DNA of 64,000 nt from Pontederia crassipes (Eukaryota > Streptophyta > Magnoliopsida > Commelinales > Pontederiaceae): NCBI GenBank assembly GCA_030549335.1, contig CM060189.1:49260917-49324916 (forward strand), written 5' to 3'. Below, piece after piece: positions 22,201 to 29,869 of this stretch. The notes beneath the pieces were generated by a model. The model was not told where the DNA came from. It saw nothing but the letters and a program-made list of their open reading frames with translations, and ran no database searches. The translations under genes were made by a program, and so were the position numbers. Numbering within the stretch: position 1 is the stretch's first letter; every line of letters begins with the position of its first letter.

Positions 22201-23105
22201 AAATTTAATGAATACAGAGTAACACTATCTAAACTATATCATCCTTATCCCCTAAAAATATATCACTTATAACAGCACAGTAATAGAGATAATGGTATGA
22301 AAGGCATATAATATGACGATAAGTTGAAAATAAAATGCAAATACTAGCCTTGCTATGATGGTGTAAATCAATTGCACAAAGCAACACTTTCAGTACTTTC
22401 ACAAATATAACATGAAGTATACTCAGTGAGTAAGAAAACTGTATGTTTCACTATAACCTCTTTTTTTTATCTTGAACATTTTCTCCGCGAGAAATAAATC
22501 CTAATACAAATTATTGTGGCAAACAATGGCTGTGTGTAATGCATACAAAAGTGTGCACATCAGTTGTCAGATGTTAGATAATGTGGAAGATGTTGTATCC
22601 AACAGTTGAGATGCATGCTACTCGTGCCTTGTACACGAAGATATAATAGTTTAGCATTGAGTTTTAAAAAACAAAAGTTTAGCATTAAGTTGAACCACAG
22701 CTCAAACACCGATGCTTAGGCAGCAACAACAACAACAACAAAGCCTTATCCCACTAGGTGGGGTCGGCTACATGAATCATACGACGCCATTCCGCTCTAT
22801 TAGTAACCAAACCATTCGTTGATCCATGTTCATAAGATTCGACAGGATTTTATGCTGGCTGTCGGGGCCTAACACAACCCTCCTCCTTTATCCGGGCTTG
22901 GGACCGGCTATAAAATATAGGCGGAGTTATGCTTAGGCAACAAAAGGAAATCAAAATATTAAAATTTACCGAACAGATAGGTGTCGCAGTAATCACAATA
23001 GTACCTGAGATTTAAGAAACAAAAGACGGCAATTAGGGTTAATCAACAACAAATGCTTCCAGAAAAGACGATCCAAAATTGTGGGATCCGATCATACCGT
23101 GGCAT
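8834..23105 (-). CDS. U1 small nuclear ribonucleoprotein C (U1-C), spliced gene, possible missing micro-exon
   Basis: U1-C is the spliceosomal zinc-finger protein that helps U1 snRNP recognise 5' splice sites. Exons on the minus strand: 23105-23098 (ATGCCACG, donor gt), 23004-22970 ([10 protein letters not shown] with C6 and C9), 18088-18047 ([14 protein letters not shown] with the two histidines), 17963-17687 ([20 protein letters not shown], then a Pro/Met-rich stretch), 9057-8834 ([16 protein letters not shown] to the stop). The MPR start, CxxC and H-x5-H fit the family. Phases of the last two junctions agree. A short segment (family THDS) between exons 2 and 3 is not found: exon 2 reads YLF-G and its phase does not match exon 3, so an unseen micro-exon of about 8 nt, an atypical splice or decay must be considered. 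A probable 5'UTR exon ends near 23705, with a UTR acceptor at 23129. The last intron (8.6 kb) and the second intron (4.9 kb) are full of transposons. Confidence 0.82.
10131..10279 (+). pseudogene. Plastid-type 23S rRNA fragment inserted in the nucleus (NUPT)
   Basis: The stretch from ACCTGATGACAGGGGAGCCG through GGTCCTAAGGTAGCGAAATT to CGGAGAGAGGCTCGGTG is the highly conserved domain IV-V region of bacterial-type 23S rRNA. Plant cytosolic 26S differs here, so the source is organellar; the wording fits plastid 23S better than the mitochondrial 26S I remember. Compared with the usual GGCGGCCGTAACTATAACGG, three bases (GTA) are missing and one base is changed, so this is a decayed copy, not an rRNA gene. 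It sits in the last intron of U1-C, immediately next to an RTE tail insertion. Confidence 0.85.
10310..10435 (+). mobile_element. 5'-truncated RTE LINE copy (last 126 bp)
   Basis: This is essentially identical to 13168-13290 of the longer LINE: the end of the ORF, TAGTGGGATAAGGC, and the TTG tail. It is flanked by the 12-bp duplication tatatctagata at 10298-10309 and 10436-10447. The truncation point falls at an ATAG shared by target and element, suggesting microhomology at the 5' junction. The near identity to the 11.3-13.3 kb copy suggests a similar, recent age. Confidence 0.85.
11325..13291 (+). mobile_element. 5'-truncated RTE-clade LINE with (TTG)n tail and intact TSD
   Basis: The insertion is bounded by a perfect 16-bp duplication, tatttgtctgccaaag at 11309-11324 and 13292-13307. 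The 3' end is TAGTGGGATAAGGCTTTG plus TTG triplets instead of poly(A), a feature of RTE-type LINEs. The 5' part, including the apurinic-type endonuclease, is absent. It landed in the last intron of U1-C in antisense orientation. The perfect TSD and long open frame argue for a fairly recent insertion. Confidence 0.9.
11369..13258 (+). CDS. RTE-type LINE reverse transcriptase, N-terminally truncated
   Basis: An open frame of 630 codons, lacking its own proper start; the first internal start-like codon in this frame is at 11393. Counting from 11393: GPDGIP (about 151-156), [10 protein letters not shown] (240-249), [15 protein letters not shown] (273-287), [10 protein letters not shown] (332-341) and the catalytic FADD (365-368) are reverse transcriptase motifs in the right order. 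The C-terminal [15 protein letters not shown] and [12 protein letters not shown] are typical of plant RTE-like elements. Just upstream, ETW[13 protein letters not shown] shows that one TGG has become TGA at 11366-11368, so the frame beyond is closed by a single substitution. The protein copies element RNA at a nicked target. This copy is incomplete (no endonuclease), so it should not be autonomous. Confidence 0.9.
   Translation, partial: WNEEVQEKVRNKKNCFKAIHLDNSSDNWEKYRLAKREAKKAVSDARAKAYEGFYKKLGTKAGEQRIYKIARNKEESRDLDQVRCIKNEVGKVLVTEGDIKNRWEEYFYKLFNDGCEGSRCDLEDLTVSECELNRSFYRRIKVSEVSEALKKMENGKAVGPDGIPIEVWKCLGEKCVLWLCKLFNEILRSKKMPDDWRLSTLVPIYKNKGDIQNCANYRGIKLMSHTMKLWKKVIEHRLRTETSISERQFGFMPGRSTTEAIYLLRGMMEKYRSRRRDLHMAFIDLEKAYDRVPRDVLWKALQKKRVNVAYIKVIQDMYDGALTRVRTPGGETTEFPIGIGLHQGSALSPYIFNLVIDAITESITEEVPKCMLFADDIVLLADSREEINTKLEIWRNTLESKGFRLSRNKTEYMHSNFTNKQLRDDLKVRLGEDIIPQVTKFKYLGSIVRQDGEIDDDVNHRIQAGWCKWRKATRVLCDRKVPNKVKGKFYRTAIRPAVLYGSECWAMKGQHERKVGVAEMRMLRWMCGHTRLDKIRNDHIRERVGVAPISEKMVENRLRWFGRVQRRPLDAPVRRVDQIIWSPIKRGRGRPRRTLGELIEQDLLVNNIPKGLVTNRAEWRRMIHVADPT
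13747..13922 (-). mobile_element. RTE-tail short element (SINE-like or internally deleted LINE), full-length copy
   Basis: Read on the minus strand it starts AACTCCGCCTATGTTTTATA, carries a module with CCCAAGCCCGGATAAAGGAG, GGCCCCGACAGCCAGC and TGTCGAATCT, and then joins the final approximately 60 bp of the LINE (GATCCATGTAGCC to TAGTGGGATAAGGC) with a TTG tail. The flanks duplicate 16 bp with one mismatch (13731-13746 and 13923-13938). A TCGAATC core resembles a pol III B box, but a convincing A box is not seen. Confidence 0.8.
13939..15231. other. U1-C intron sequence, nothing identified
   Basis: There are several moderate open frames on both strands, but they are low complexity (a G/A-rich track near 14340-14640) and match nothing I recognise. 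The end of this stretch, ending in TTTTTGTTTCTCAAAG, is the intron and acceptor belonging to the KPHMT fragment that follows. Confidence 0.4.
15232..15450 (+). pseudogene. Last exon of ketopantoate hydroxymethyltransferase (KPHMT/PanB), orphan fragment
   Basis: After an acceptor ending at 15231, the frame reads [20 protein letters not shown], then [38 protein letters not shown] and an Ala-rich end before TAG. This is the C-terminus of plant 3-methyl-2-oxobutanoate hydroxymethyltransferase, the first committed step of pantothenate synthesis. None of the catalytic upstream exons are found in the window, so only about 72 residues remain. An apparent 3'UTR intron (gtatttcc to attccag, 15475-15550) and AATAAA at 15597-15602 are retained, so it came as genomic DNA and not as a retrocopy. 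It lies antisense within the last U1-C intron. The residues look well conserved, so the duplication may be young, or parental exons may lie far away. Confidence 0.75.
16067..16100. repeat. (TATAA)n microsatellite
   Basis: About six pentamer units of AATAT/TATAA in the last U1-C intron. Confidence 0.9.
16875..17042. repeat. Tandem duplication, 84-bp unit, two copies
   Basis: The segment beginning AATATTAATCTCAGATGCTA at 16875 restarts at 16959 with a few substitutions (GAGGTT/GAGATT, CATCATAATGG/CAGCATAATGG). It makes a pseudo-open frame with repeated peptides on the minus strand that I regard as meaningless. Confidence 0.85.
17053..17144 (+). mobile_element. RTE-tail short element, 5'-truncated
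   Basis: It begins within the fixed 5' module (TGTCGAATCTTATGAACATG), crosses the same junction to the LINE 3' end (AATGGCGTCGTATGATCC) and ends TAGTGGGATAAGGC with a short TTG tail. I could not see a clean target duplication. Confidence 0.75.
17194..17598. mobile_element. Foldback element with long terminal inverted repeats
   Basis: The left arm (AGGGTTTTTTCC, CCCCTAAACTATGAAC, AATTTTTCG, CCATTAATTTTCATTATTTT, AAATTGCCCTC in order) reappears as reverse complement in the right arm. Arms are close to 200 bp and the spacer is short. The flanks share ATTAATT (17187-17193 and 17599-17605). It has no coding capacity. Long arms suggest a Mutator-like or foldback class, but the superfamily is not certain. 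It lies 90 bp from U1-C exon 4. Confidence 0.65.
18653..18915 (-). mobile_element. Copia-like 3' LTR (263 bp) with polypurine tract
   Basis: On the minus strand the segment starts TGTTGGAGTTCATC and ends CTACATTCTACA, contains TATAAAAGG and a GAATAAA signal downstream of it, and is preceded directly by the purine run GTGGGAGAG (18924-18916). That is the layout of a 3' LTR. No second LTR or pol frame was recognised nearby, so it is a remnant. It lies in intron 2 of U1-C, between exons 2 and 3. Confidence 0.55.
19801..19856 (-). mobile_element. Miniature poly(A)-tailed hairpin insert (56 bp)
   Basis: The insert starts with seven T (poly(A) on the minus strand), followed by CGAGGGGAAAAAGGATGAGC and an imperfect hairpin ending TGTCATACGC. 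The 11-bp duplication atatctatatt flanks it at 19790-19800 and 19857-19867. A related copy is at about 52079-52137. It looks like an extremely short poly(A) retroelement, possibly the 3' end of a SINE or LINE. Confidence 0.55.
19989..20255 (-). mobile_element. Chimeric RTE-tail insertion with exon-like 5' part
   Basis: A perfect 20-bp duplication, tgatgtggcacaataaaata, occurs at 19969-19988 and 20256-20275. From the tail (19989) to about 20147 the insert is the RTE-tail short element. The remaining approximately 105 bp, which form the 5' end on the minus strand, are unrelated: an open stretch [18 protein letters not shown] followed by gtaatttt, looking like an exon and donor. So the copied RNA contained extra sequence 5' of the short element. 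Confidence 0.75.
21267..22130 (-). pseudogene. Decayed L1-type LINE reverse transcriptase remnant
   Basis: On the minus strand, with frameshifts and stops, one can read [20 protein letters not shown], then [59 protein letters not shown] and [19 protein letters not shown]. These correspond to the region just before and including the first reverse transcriptase motifs of plant L1-type LINEs. The catalytic FADD region is not present. It is older than, and unrelated in clade to, the RTE LINE at 11.3 kb. It lies in intron 2 of U1-C. Confidence 0.75.
22723..22928 (-). mobile_element. RTE-tail short element, longer-junction variant
   Basis: The same 5' terminus (AACTCCGCCTAT on the minus strand) and module as the 13.7 kb copy, but the LINE-derived part starts earlier and includes GGTTTGGTTACTAATAGAGC before GGAATGGCGTCG. 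The flanks carry atgcttaggca at 22712-22722 and 22929-22939. The different junction shows that two versions of the fusion exist in this genome. Confidence 0.85.
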
Positions 23106-23128
23106 TGCAATCTAGTATCGGTTGATCA

Positions 23129-24001
23129 CTAGGTGAAAAAAGAAATATCACAAGAGGCGACACTGGAGAAGAAGGAAGCCAACTAGAGCCGAGGCTTTTT
23201 GGGCAAAGCCAGAACAAAATGAAGACCCTGATTGTGGAGGGTATTTCCTGTAAAAGTGCAAAAGCAAGGCCATTTATTTGAACTGCTAGGTACAAAAAGG
23301 CAATCTAGTGCCTTCAGTTGCAATTGACATTTAGCAACTTCCTGGCAAAAATTATGCGATCAATTCTCTATTCGTCTTACAAATCATGTTTGTCTTTCTT
23401 AAAAGCAGCTATTAATTGTGCACCACGTTTATCCAGTTGACAAGAATCGTCAAACGCTAACCACAAGAATTTTAAAAAAAAAAACAATACCATCCGCGCA
23501 CTCGGCCAAAAATCCCAACATAAACTCTTTCAAAATGTATGCATGTGACCCTAAAGTTAGTAAATTCCAGAAAAATATGGTGTGTGAGAATGAAAGCTAG
23601 GGCACTTCTCTTTCTTCGTCGTCGTTAATATTACCATGAGAAGTAAAATATGGTGTGTGAGAAGAAAAGGATGAGAGAGAGAGAGAGAGAGAGAGAGATC
23701 AAACCTGGGAAAGAGATGCAACACCTTGTTCCCGCAATCCCGCCGTTCGAAACCCTACGAAACAAAGCAAACGGGATTTGGAGGGCAAATTGAACCCGGT
23801 CTCTTCATCTTTGCCACCCGGGCCAAGTAAACCACGGTCTAATAATTGGTCCAAGTATTTCAACCCTCTGCCTAAGCCCCCACCAGGACCTGCTCGTGCT
23901 AAACCGTCCCGCCGTCGCCGTAGCCGGCAAACTCCTTGTTACGATCCTCCCTGATGCCGGGGAGACGGAGGTCGACGTAGACCCCTCCGCCCTCTTTGTC
24001 G
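23129..24001. promoter_or_regulatory. Divergent promoter region between U1-C (-) and thymidylate kinase (+)
   Basis: The first coding exons of the two genes are only about 0.9 kb apart, head-to-head. A probable non-coding U1-C leader exon ends with CCCAG|gtttga at 23705 and extends to about 23780, which leaves roughly 100-200 bp for a shared promoter. A telo-box AAACCCTA is at 23750-23757; such boxes are common in genes for growth-related machinery. A (GA)n run (about 23670-23698) lies in the inferred U1-C leader intron. No clear TATA box was seen. Transcription starts are inferred, not shown. Confidence 0.5.
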
Positions 24002-27000
24002 ATGCCCTCCGCTTCTTGCTCGTACTCGAGGTAAAAATGTCATCTTTTCTTCGTTCTTCGTACCCACCGTTTCCCTATCTTATTAGGTCCTTATTCTAAA
24101 ATCTTTACAAACTTTAGGATCCATTACGCTCCTAAGGTGTAAGAACGATAAATGAATGCTACAGATCAATGAAATGTTTGATATTTCCTTAGAGTTTTTG
24201 GCTTTTTATTCTCGAGTTGGTGTTTCTGCAATTCTTTTTTGGGTTGAATAAACGCCGAAGGGGTCTCGTTATTAGTTCCGCTCTTCTTCTAATATGTGGA
24301 CATTTTTTCAGAAGACTTATTATATGGATCTGCAGCAATCTTTCGTCAAAGAACCTGCAGGAAGTGGATGGCAACCATAACTTTGGCGGCCATCCTTTTT
24401 CCCCTAAAAAAACTGCAGGAATATTCATTGATAGAATGCTTCAGTCAGTGTATTATGAAGCTCACAATTTTTGAGATTTCTCTTCTGGTTTCTTTTCTTT
24501 AAGAAGTCGTGATAGGTTCCTATCAAGTCCTTTTGTGATTGATATTAAATTCAGCTCTTACTAATATTTTGTTTCAAATGTTAGGTATTTCGGAGCATTA
24601 GAAACTAGAAACAGTTTAAAGAACCGGTGTTTCATATCTGGAAGGAATTCATTTAGGCAGATACGTATGGCCAATGTCAATGGTCAAAGTTCTCGAGGGT
24701 CACTTATTGTTCTAGAAGGACTAGATCGCAGTGGGAAGACTTCACAATCAAATAGGCTTCTCTCTTACTTAAGGGGCAAAGGTTTATCAGTGGAGTCTTG
24801 TAGATTTCCTGACAGAAGCACTTCCATTGGACAGACAATATCTGCATATTTAACAAATGAGTCAGAATTGGACGATAAAGCAATACATTTGCTATTTAGT
24901 GCAAATCGCTGGGAAAAAAGGTAAAAAAGTTTTGTTGAACTCAATGTGCATCTTATTATAGACTAATTTGCTTGCAGGTGATGCTTTCTCTGTGATATGT
25001 ATCATTTTAGTTATGTCATTTTTTTCTCCTAGAAAAGCCTTATCAACATCTACTAGCCCCGAACACCTGTGGGTCACTGATCATGACCGAAAAAAAAAGA
25101 AAAAAAACATTTAAGAGCTGTTTTTTTGTTGGAAGAAGGTGCCAATGTACTTAAGATAATAGAAAATATATTTTAGTTGTATTATGTTATTTAATTTTCA
25201 TTTCTCAAATTCCTTATGCATATCGCAAACAGAAATATTCCAGATTTTGCAATGCAATATTATCAATGAAATAAGGAAACAGTGTAGTGAAGTGTTCTTT
25301 GACAGTGTGATGCTTGTTTCCTCTTTGGCGTCTCTTATGGCTCCTGATTTGCAGATTATCAATGGAGAAAAAGCTATTAAGTGGCACCTCCCTTATTGTC
25401 GATCGTTATTCTTATTCTGGAGTAGCATTTTCTGCTGCCAAAGGGCTTGATGTAGAATGGTGTAAGGTTAGGCAGGTTTCATCATTTGTGTCACTCATTT
25501 GGGTTTTAACTAATATTGAACTTTTTCTCAAAATGCAGGCTCCTGATGTGGGTTTGATAGCTCCAGACTTGGTCCTATTTCTTGATATATCACCAGAGGT
25601 ACCTTTAAATTATGTCATTTTGATGCAAACTTGAGTTCAGCATTTGTTTTCTACAAACAAAGTCTTCCAATGGCATCTGTCATTTTCTTCATCTTCCTGT
25701 GAAAATGAATGTTGAATTTTAATTTCAGTGCACTAACTCTGTACTCCTTCCAGTCTCTGACTGTAGTCAACATTTCCAAATTGAAAAGATGCTGGGGCAA
25801 AATATTATATTTGGTGGTTCAGTTGAATGTAAACTCGAGACCTTACTTGTTAGCTCAAATAAAGGCACTATATGCAATGTTAAAGTTACTGTCTAACAAT
25901 GGCGTATGCTTGTTTAGGCATTTTCTTTTCTTTTAGGTGAAGATATACATTGAACTTGAAATCAACATCACCAAATCCTTGAGGATTTTTGCTATCTTAA
26001 AGGAAGGAATGTTAAAATCATTAGAATTGCTCTGGGTTATCTTTGTCCCCAGTTAAATTATATTGTTTAACTACTATTAAGCTGTGATTTCCCAAGCTTA
26101 AAAATGGATTCCGTGTGGTAGTGGCTGTAATTTTAGCTGGTCTACGTGGCTAATTGAGGTTTTCTCTCATAATTTTCTCTGTCGAGTGCCTCTTTATCAT
26201 TAATTTGCATACTAGATATGGAAATTCTTTGTTCTAAATTATAGACACTGAATCATGATCCTTTTAAGCATGAATTCTTACAGTAACTAATGTTATTGCT
26301 TCTCCAGAAGAAACAGTGAAAAGCCAATATCATTGAGTTTGCCCATTATTTTGGAGCTTACATCTTTGCGTTTTAATTTTCGGTTTGATGACTATTCATC
26401 ACCTTATGGCTAAATTCTATAATGATAATTTTTGTGTGCATTTGACATGTACTCAGAAAGCTGCCGAAAGGGGAGGCTATGGCAGTGAGAGATATGAGAA
26501 ATTGGAGTTCCAAAAGAAAGTTGCACAGCATTATCGTGCACTTTTTGATGCTTCATGGAAGGTAGGCACAAATTCCTACCTTACCATTTCTTTTTATTTC
26601 AGTGAGTGAGATTTACATTATCAATGTAACAAAATAATAGTACAGATTGTGTTACCTTTGTTCTGGGTCAAATTTTGATTGTTTAACATTATGCTGTTCG
26701 GTTGCATTTCTTTTTACTGCAATCATATTTTGGAATTTACATTATCTATATAGCAAACCAATAGTCAGATATTCTGCATTACCTCGCTAATATGAAATCC
26801 TTTAACTAAAGACTGCTCTGGTGAAATCCTACCTTTTGACATTATGCTGCTCTGTTGGGGCTACTTTTATTCTGTTTCGGGGGTGTGAGTGTGTGTTTAC
26901 TTTGTGCATCTTTGTCGCCCACACAATCTGCTGTCAATCGAATATGAAGAAGCTTTGTACTGAATAACAACAACAACAAAGCCTTATCCCACTAGGTGGG

Positions 27001-28214
27001 GTCGGCTACATGGATCATACGACGTCATTCTGCATTCGTTGATCCATGTTCATGCGATTCGACAGAGTTTTACGCTGGCTGTCGGGGCCTAACACAACCC
27101 TCCTCCTTTATCCGGGCTTGGGACCGACTTGTAACTTTTTAGATCTCCACCCAATAACTATCACAACCAATATTAATATCACAGGAACCATTGAAAGTAT
27201 CACAACAATAAGTGTAGAGATTTTCTTCTTCTTGCCACATAATTGTGTATTGTCATCAATGCTTTCACGAAAAGTAACAGTTAACACATATTTATTAGAA
27301 ATCGATTTATCTGATAGATCTTTCAAATTTCTTTAAAATAGATGAAACTTGAGCCTAGTCAGCTTGCATTAAAATGCAATTGGATTCACTTGCAAAGAGA
27401 TGTCTAGCAAAACAGACAAACTTGCTGATCATTTTGACTGTGAAGATGGAGAAAAAGAATGCCATGTTAGCTAAAAGGCCAAAGTTTAACTTAACTATCT
27501 AAAAGGCCAGAGTTTTACAATAGCATGTTTAGCTAAAGTTCTCTGATGCAAAAGGCAGAACTTTCTGTTAGATCTTTTATCAAAGAGTCATCTTACTCAG
27601 GACAATGGTTGAAAAGATATTAAAAAAAGGATAAATGCATATGAAGCAAACATTGGCATTTTTAGTACGGGTGCAATATGGCAATTTTATGAGTGAAAAT
27701 TTTGAAATAAATATTTAAATTTCAGTTGAGTATAGGCATGCCTACACTAGATTTAAAGTAGATGCTGCATATGTAACACGTTGCAAACTTCATTCGACAG
27801 TTAGAAAAGTTAAAAAATTCATGGAAAATGCAACCTTGAGGTCAAGTATCCTTTGAAATTCCATTGGTGAGCCTTCAGGAAGTAGTGCACGATAAGTATT
27901 TGTACTGAATAACATACTATGCAAATTATGACTGCTATCACATATTTAACAAAATGTTGGCTATATAAATGTCAATTGGTACATTTTTTTTTTCAACCCC
28001 CCATTGCATTTCAATTATTCATGTTGTTTTCTTAATTTCCTGTTACATTTCTTTATATTGCACTAATATTTTCTAATTGCAGGTTGTTGATGGTAGCTTA
28101 CCCCTGGAGGCTGTGGACCAACAAGTACAGGAGTTGGCCCTGAATTGTGTTTTGACATGCCAAAAGGGAAAGCCACTTACAAATCTGTGGTCAGCCCCTC
28201 GTGTTACAGAATAA
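24002..28214 (+). CDS. Thymidylate kinase (dTMP kinase), organelle-targeted form, six exons
   Basis: It phosphorylates dTMP to dTDP, needed for nuclear and organellar DNA synthesis. Exons: 24002-24030, 24585-24920, 25355-25466, 25539-25598, 26457-26561, 28083-28214. All junctions are GT-AG and the phases agree, giving 257 residues. The P-loop region [12 protein letters not shown] is near residues 54-65, FPDRST follows, [11 protein letters not shown] is near 108, and [26 protein letters not shown] and the LID-like [11 protein letters not shown] come in order. The first about 37 residues ([20 protein letters not shown], then [14 protein letters not shown]) are basic, Ser-rich and poor in acids, like a transit peptide; ATG at codon 38 (24667) would give a cytosolic or nuclear form. 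Exon 1 was chosen because its AG|G junction restores the frame exactly. Intron 5 carries a 929-bp retroinsertion. Confidence 0.9.
26970..27898 (-). mobile_element. Chimeric RTE-tail retroinsertion carrying host-gene-like segments (929 bp)
   Basis: The 16-bp sequence tttgtactgaataaca occurs at 26954-26969 and again at 27899-27914, bracketing the insert. The 3' end (minus strand) is the RTE-tail short element, 27130 down to 26970, with a CAA/TTG tail. The other approximately 770 bp are not element sequence. They include an exon-like stretch [20 protein letters not shown] followed by K and gttgca at the extreme 5' end, and further in a frame with LCGKKKK, a strongly hydrophobic segment ([20 protein letters not shown]) and a basic stop-transfer, resembling the membrane region of a malectin/LRR receptor kinase. 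The insert lies in the last intron of thymidylate kinase, antisense to it. Confidence 0.7.
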
Positions 28215-28394
28215 TAAATTTACCGCAGAATTACTATTTTGAAATGCTTGTGAACCATGGGATTTGCGTGCCTTTGCATACGCCATATGGACACTATTAG
28301 CACTTGATAGATGCAGAGAGTGTAAAAGAAAAGAAATTGCAACTTTGACCTACCAATAAAATGGTAGTCCCTGTGGACTCCATTTAGTTGTTTA

Positions 28395-28587
28395 GATGCT
28401 GATAGTTGTTCTATGGCTTGTAGGATTAGACTGCCACATGCTAACAGTAAATTTTTATTGTGTACTTTTTATGTATTTGGATAATTTCCTGCCGAAAAGA
28501 TTGAAACCAGATGAATGGATGCTGATAGTTGTTCTATGGCTTGTAGGATTAGGCTGCCACATGCTAACAGTAACTTTTTATTGTGTG
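28395..28587 (+). repeat. 123-bp duplication in the thymidylate kinase 3' flank, third partial copy at about 28771-28820
   Basis: GATGCTGATAGTTGTTCTAT starts at 28395 and again at 28518, with about 70 bp nearly identical. The linking part (GGATAATTTCCTGCCGAAAA, then GATTGAAACCAGATGA) recurs near 28778-28820, just before the CT repeat. It creates short repeated open frames that are probably not genes. Confidence 0.8.
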
Positions 28588-28819
28588 AGAACAATATGTC
28601 CTTGCTATCACCAGGAGCTCACTGTTCTTACTTTTTCTACTTTCAACGTGCAGATCAAGAACAAATAAATAATGATGACATTTGACCAAAAAGTTTTATT
28701 GTAGGAGTGTTTGGTTGCTTCATTTAGAACAACCTCAAATTCTTGCCTTTATTCCCATACCAAACACCCCAAATGTGTGGATGATTTTCTGCCGGAAAGA
28801 TTGAACCAGATGATTTGAT

Positions 28820-28820
<1 letters not shown>

Positions 28821-28911
<91 letters not shown>
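28821..28911. repeat. (CT)n microsatellite, about 45 units
   Basis: Nearly pure CT for 91 bp with one TTT interruption. The acidic-basic repeat peptide predicted on the opposite strand is an artefact of the repeat. Confidence 0.97.
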
Positions 28912-29869
28912 ATTAATCTATTACTCTCATGGCTATCTCCCTCCAATTTGTGTTTTTTCCTCCAAAAGAACAAAACATTTTTTGTAGTCTTATATATTCA
29001 TAATTTCTTATGAATTATTAATTTAAACGAAGGGAAAAGCAAACAAAATACTAAAGCACCAAAGAGACTAGAAGAGGGTGAACATTGGAATGTTTATGAG
29101 GTCTTACACATTTTTCATCTGTGGCAACAAATAATGATGTTAAATGGAAATTGATATTCACAACTTGAAATCTTTACATTGAACAATGTGTTAAGACAAA
29201 AATTTACATCATAAAATACTTAAGACAAGTTGTCTAAGTGCAAGGACTCGGGCAAATTATCATATAGCTTAGTTTGCTACCAATATTATTATATATAACG
29301 AATTGACATTCTTATCATTGTCGTTCCTAATTATCTTGATTTTTCTCATTCGTGATTCGTAAATAGTGGAATAATATTTTGCTTTGTTCTTTAATATAAA
29401 CAATCTCAATTTACCCAAAAAAGTGTCATGTTATCCAATTGTTAATATCAGCTTACCTATTAGGTGTAATATCATTGACAAAATACCCAAAAAGTAAGGA
29501 TTATGACGTTTTCATCCTTGTGTTAAATTTAATTTTTTTTCAATTCGAGACCACCAATTCCATACCCGACCGGAATCGATTCTGAAAATGGGTTTAGTTT
29601 TTTTAATACTTTGACTAGACTGGGACTGAGATGGGGGCTACCCAGCACTGAACATGATTTTGCTCACCCCTAATCATATCCATCATAATTATCCCCAATA
29701 ATGGAATAATATTTTTTTAATATAAATAATTTTGATTTATCCAAAAAAGTGTCTAGTTATACAATTAAATTCAGCTTAGCTATTAGGTCTAGTATCATTT
29801 ACAAAAATATCAACAAAAGAAAAGGGAATTTGATGGCATTTTTGTTTTTTTGTAAAAGGGGCACATAAA

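Noticed and set aside
28749-28973. Arg/Glu repeat protein on the minus strand
   Set aside because: It is produced entirely by the (CT)n microsatellite.
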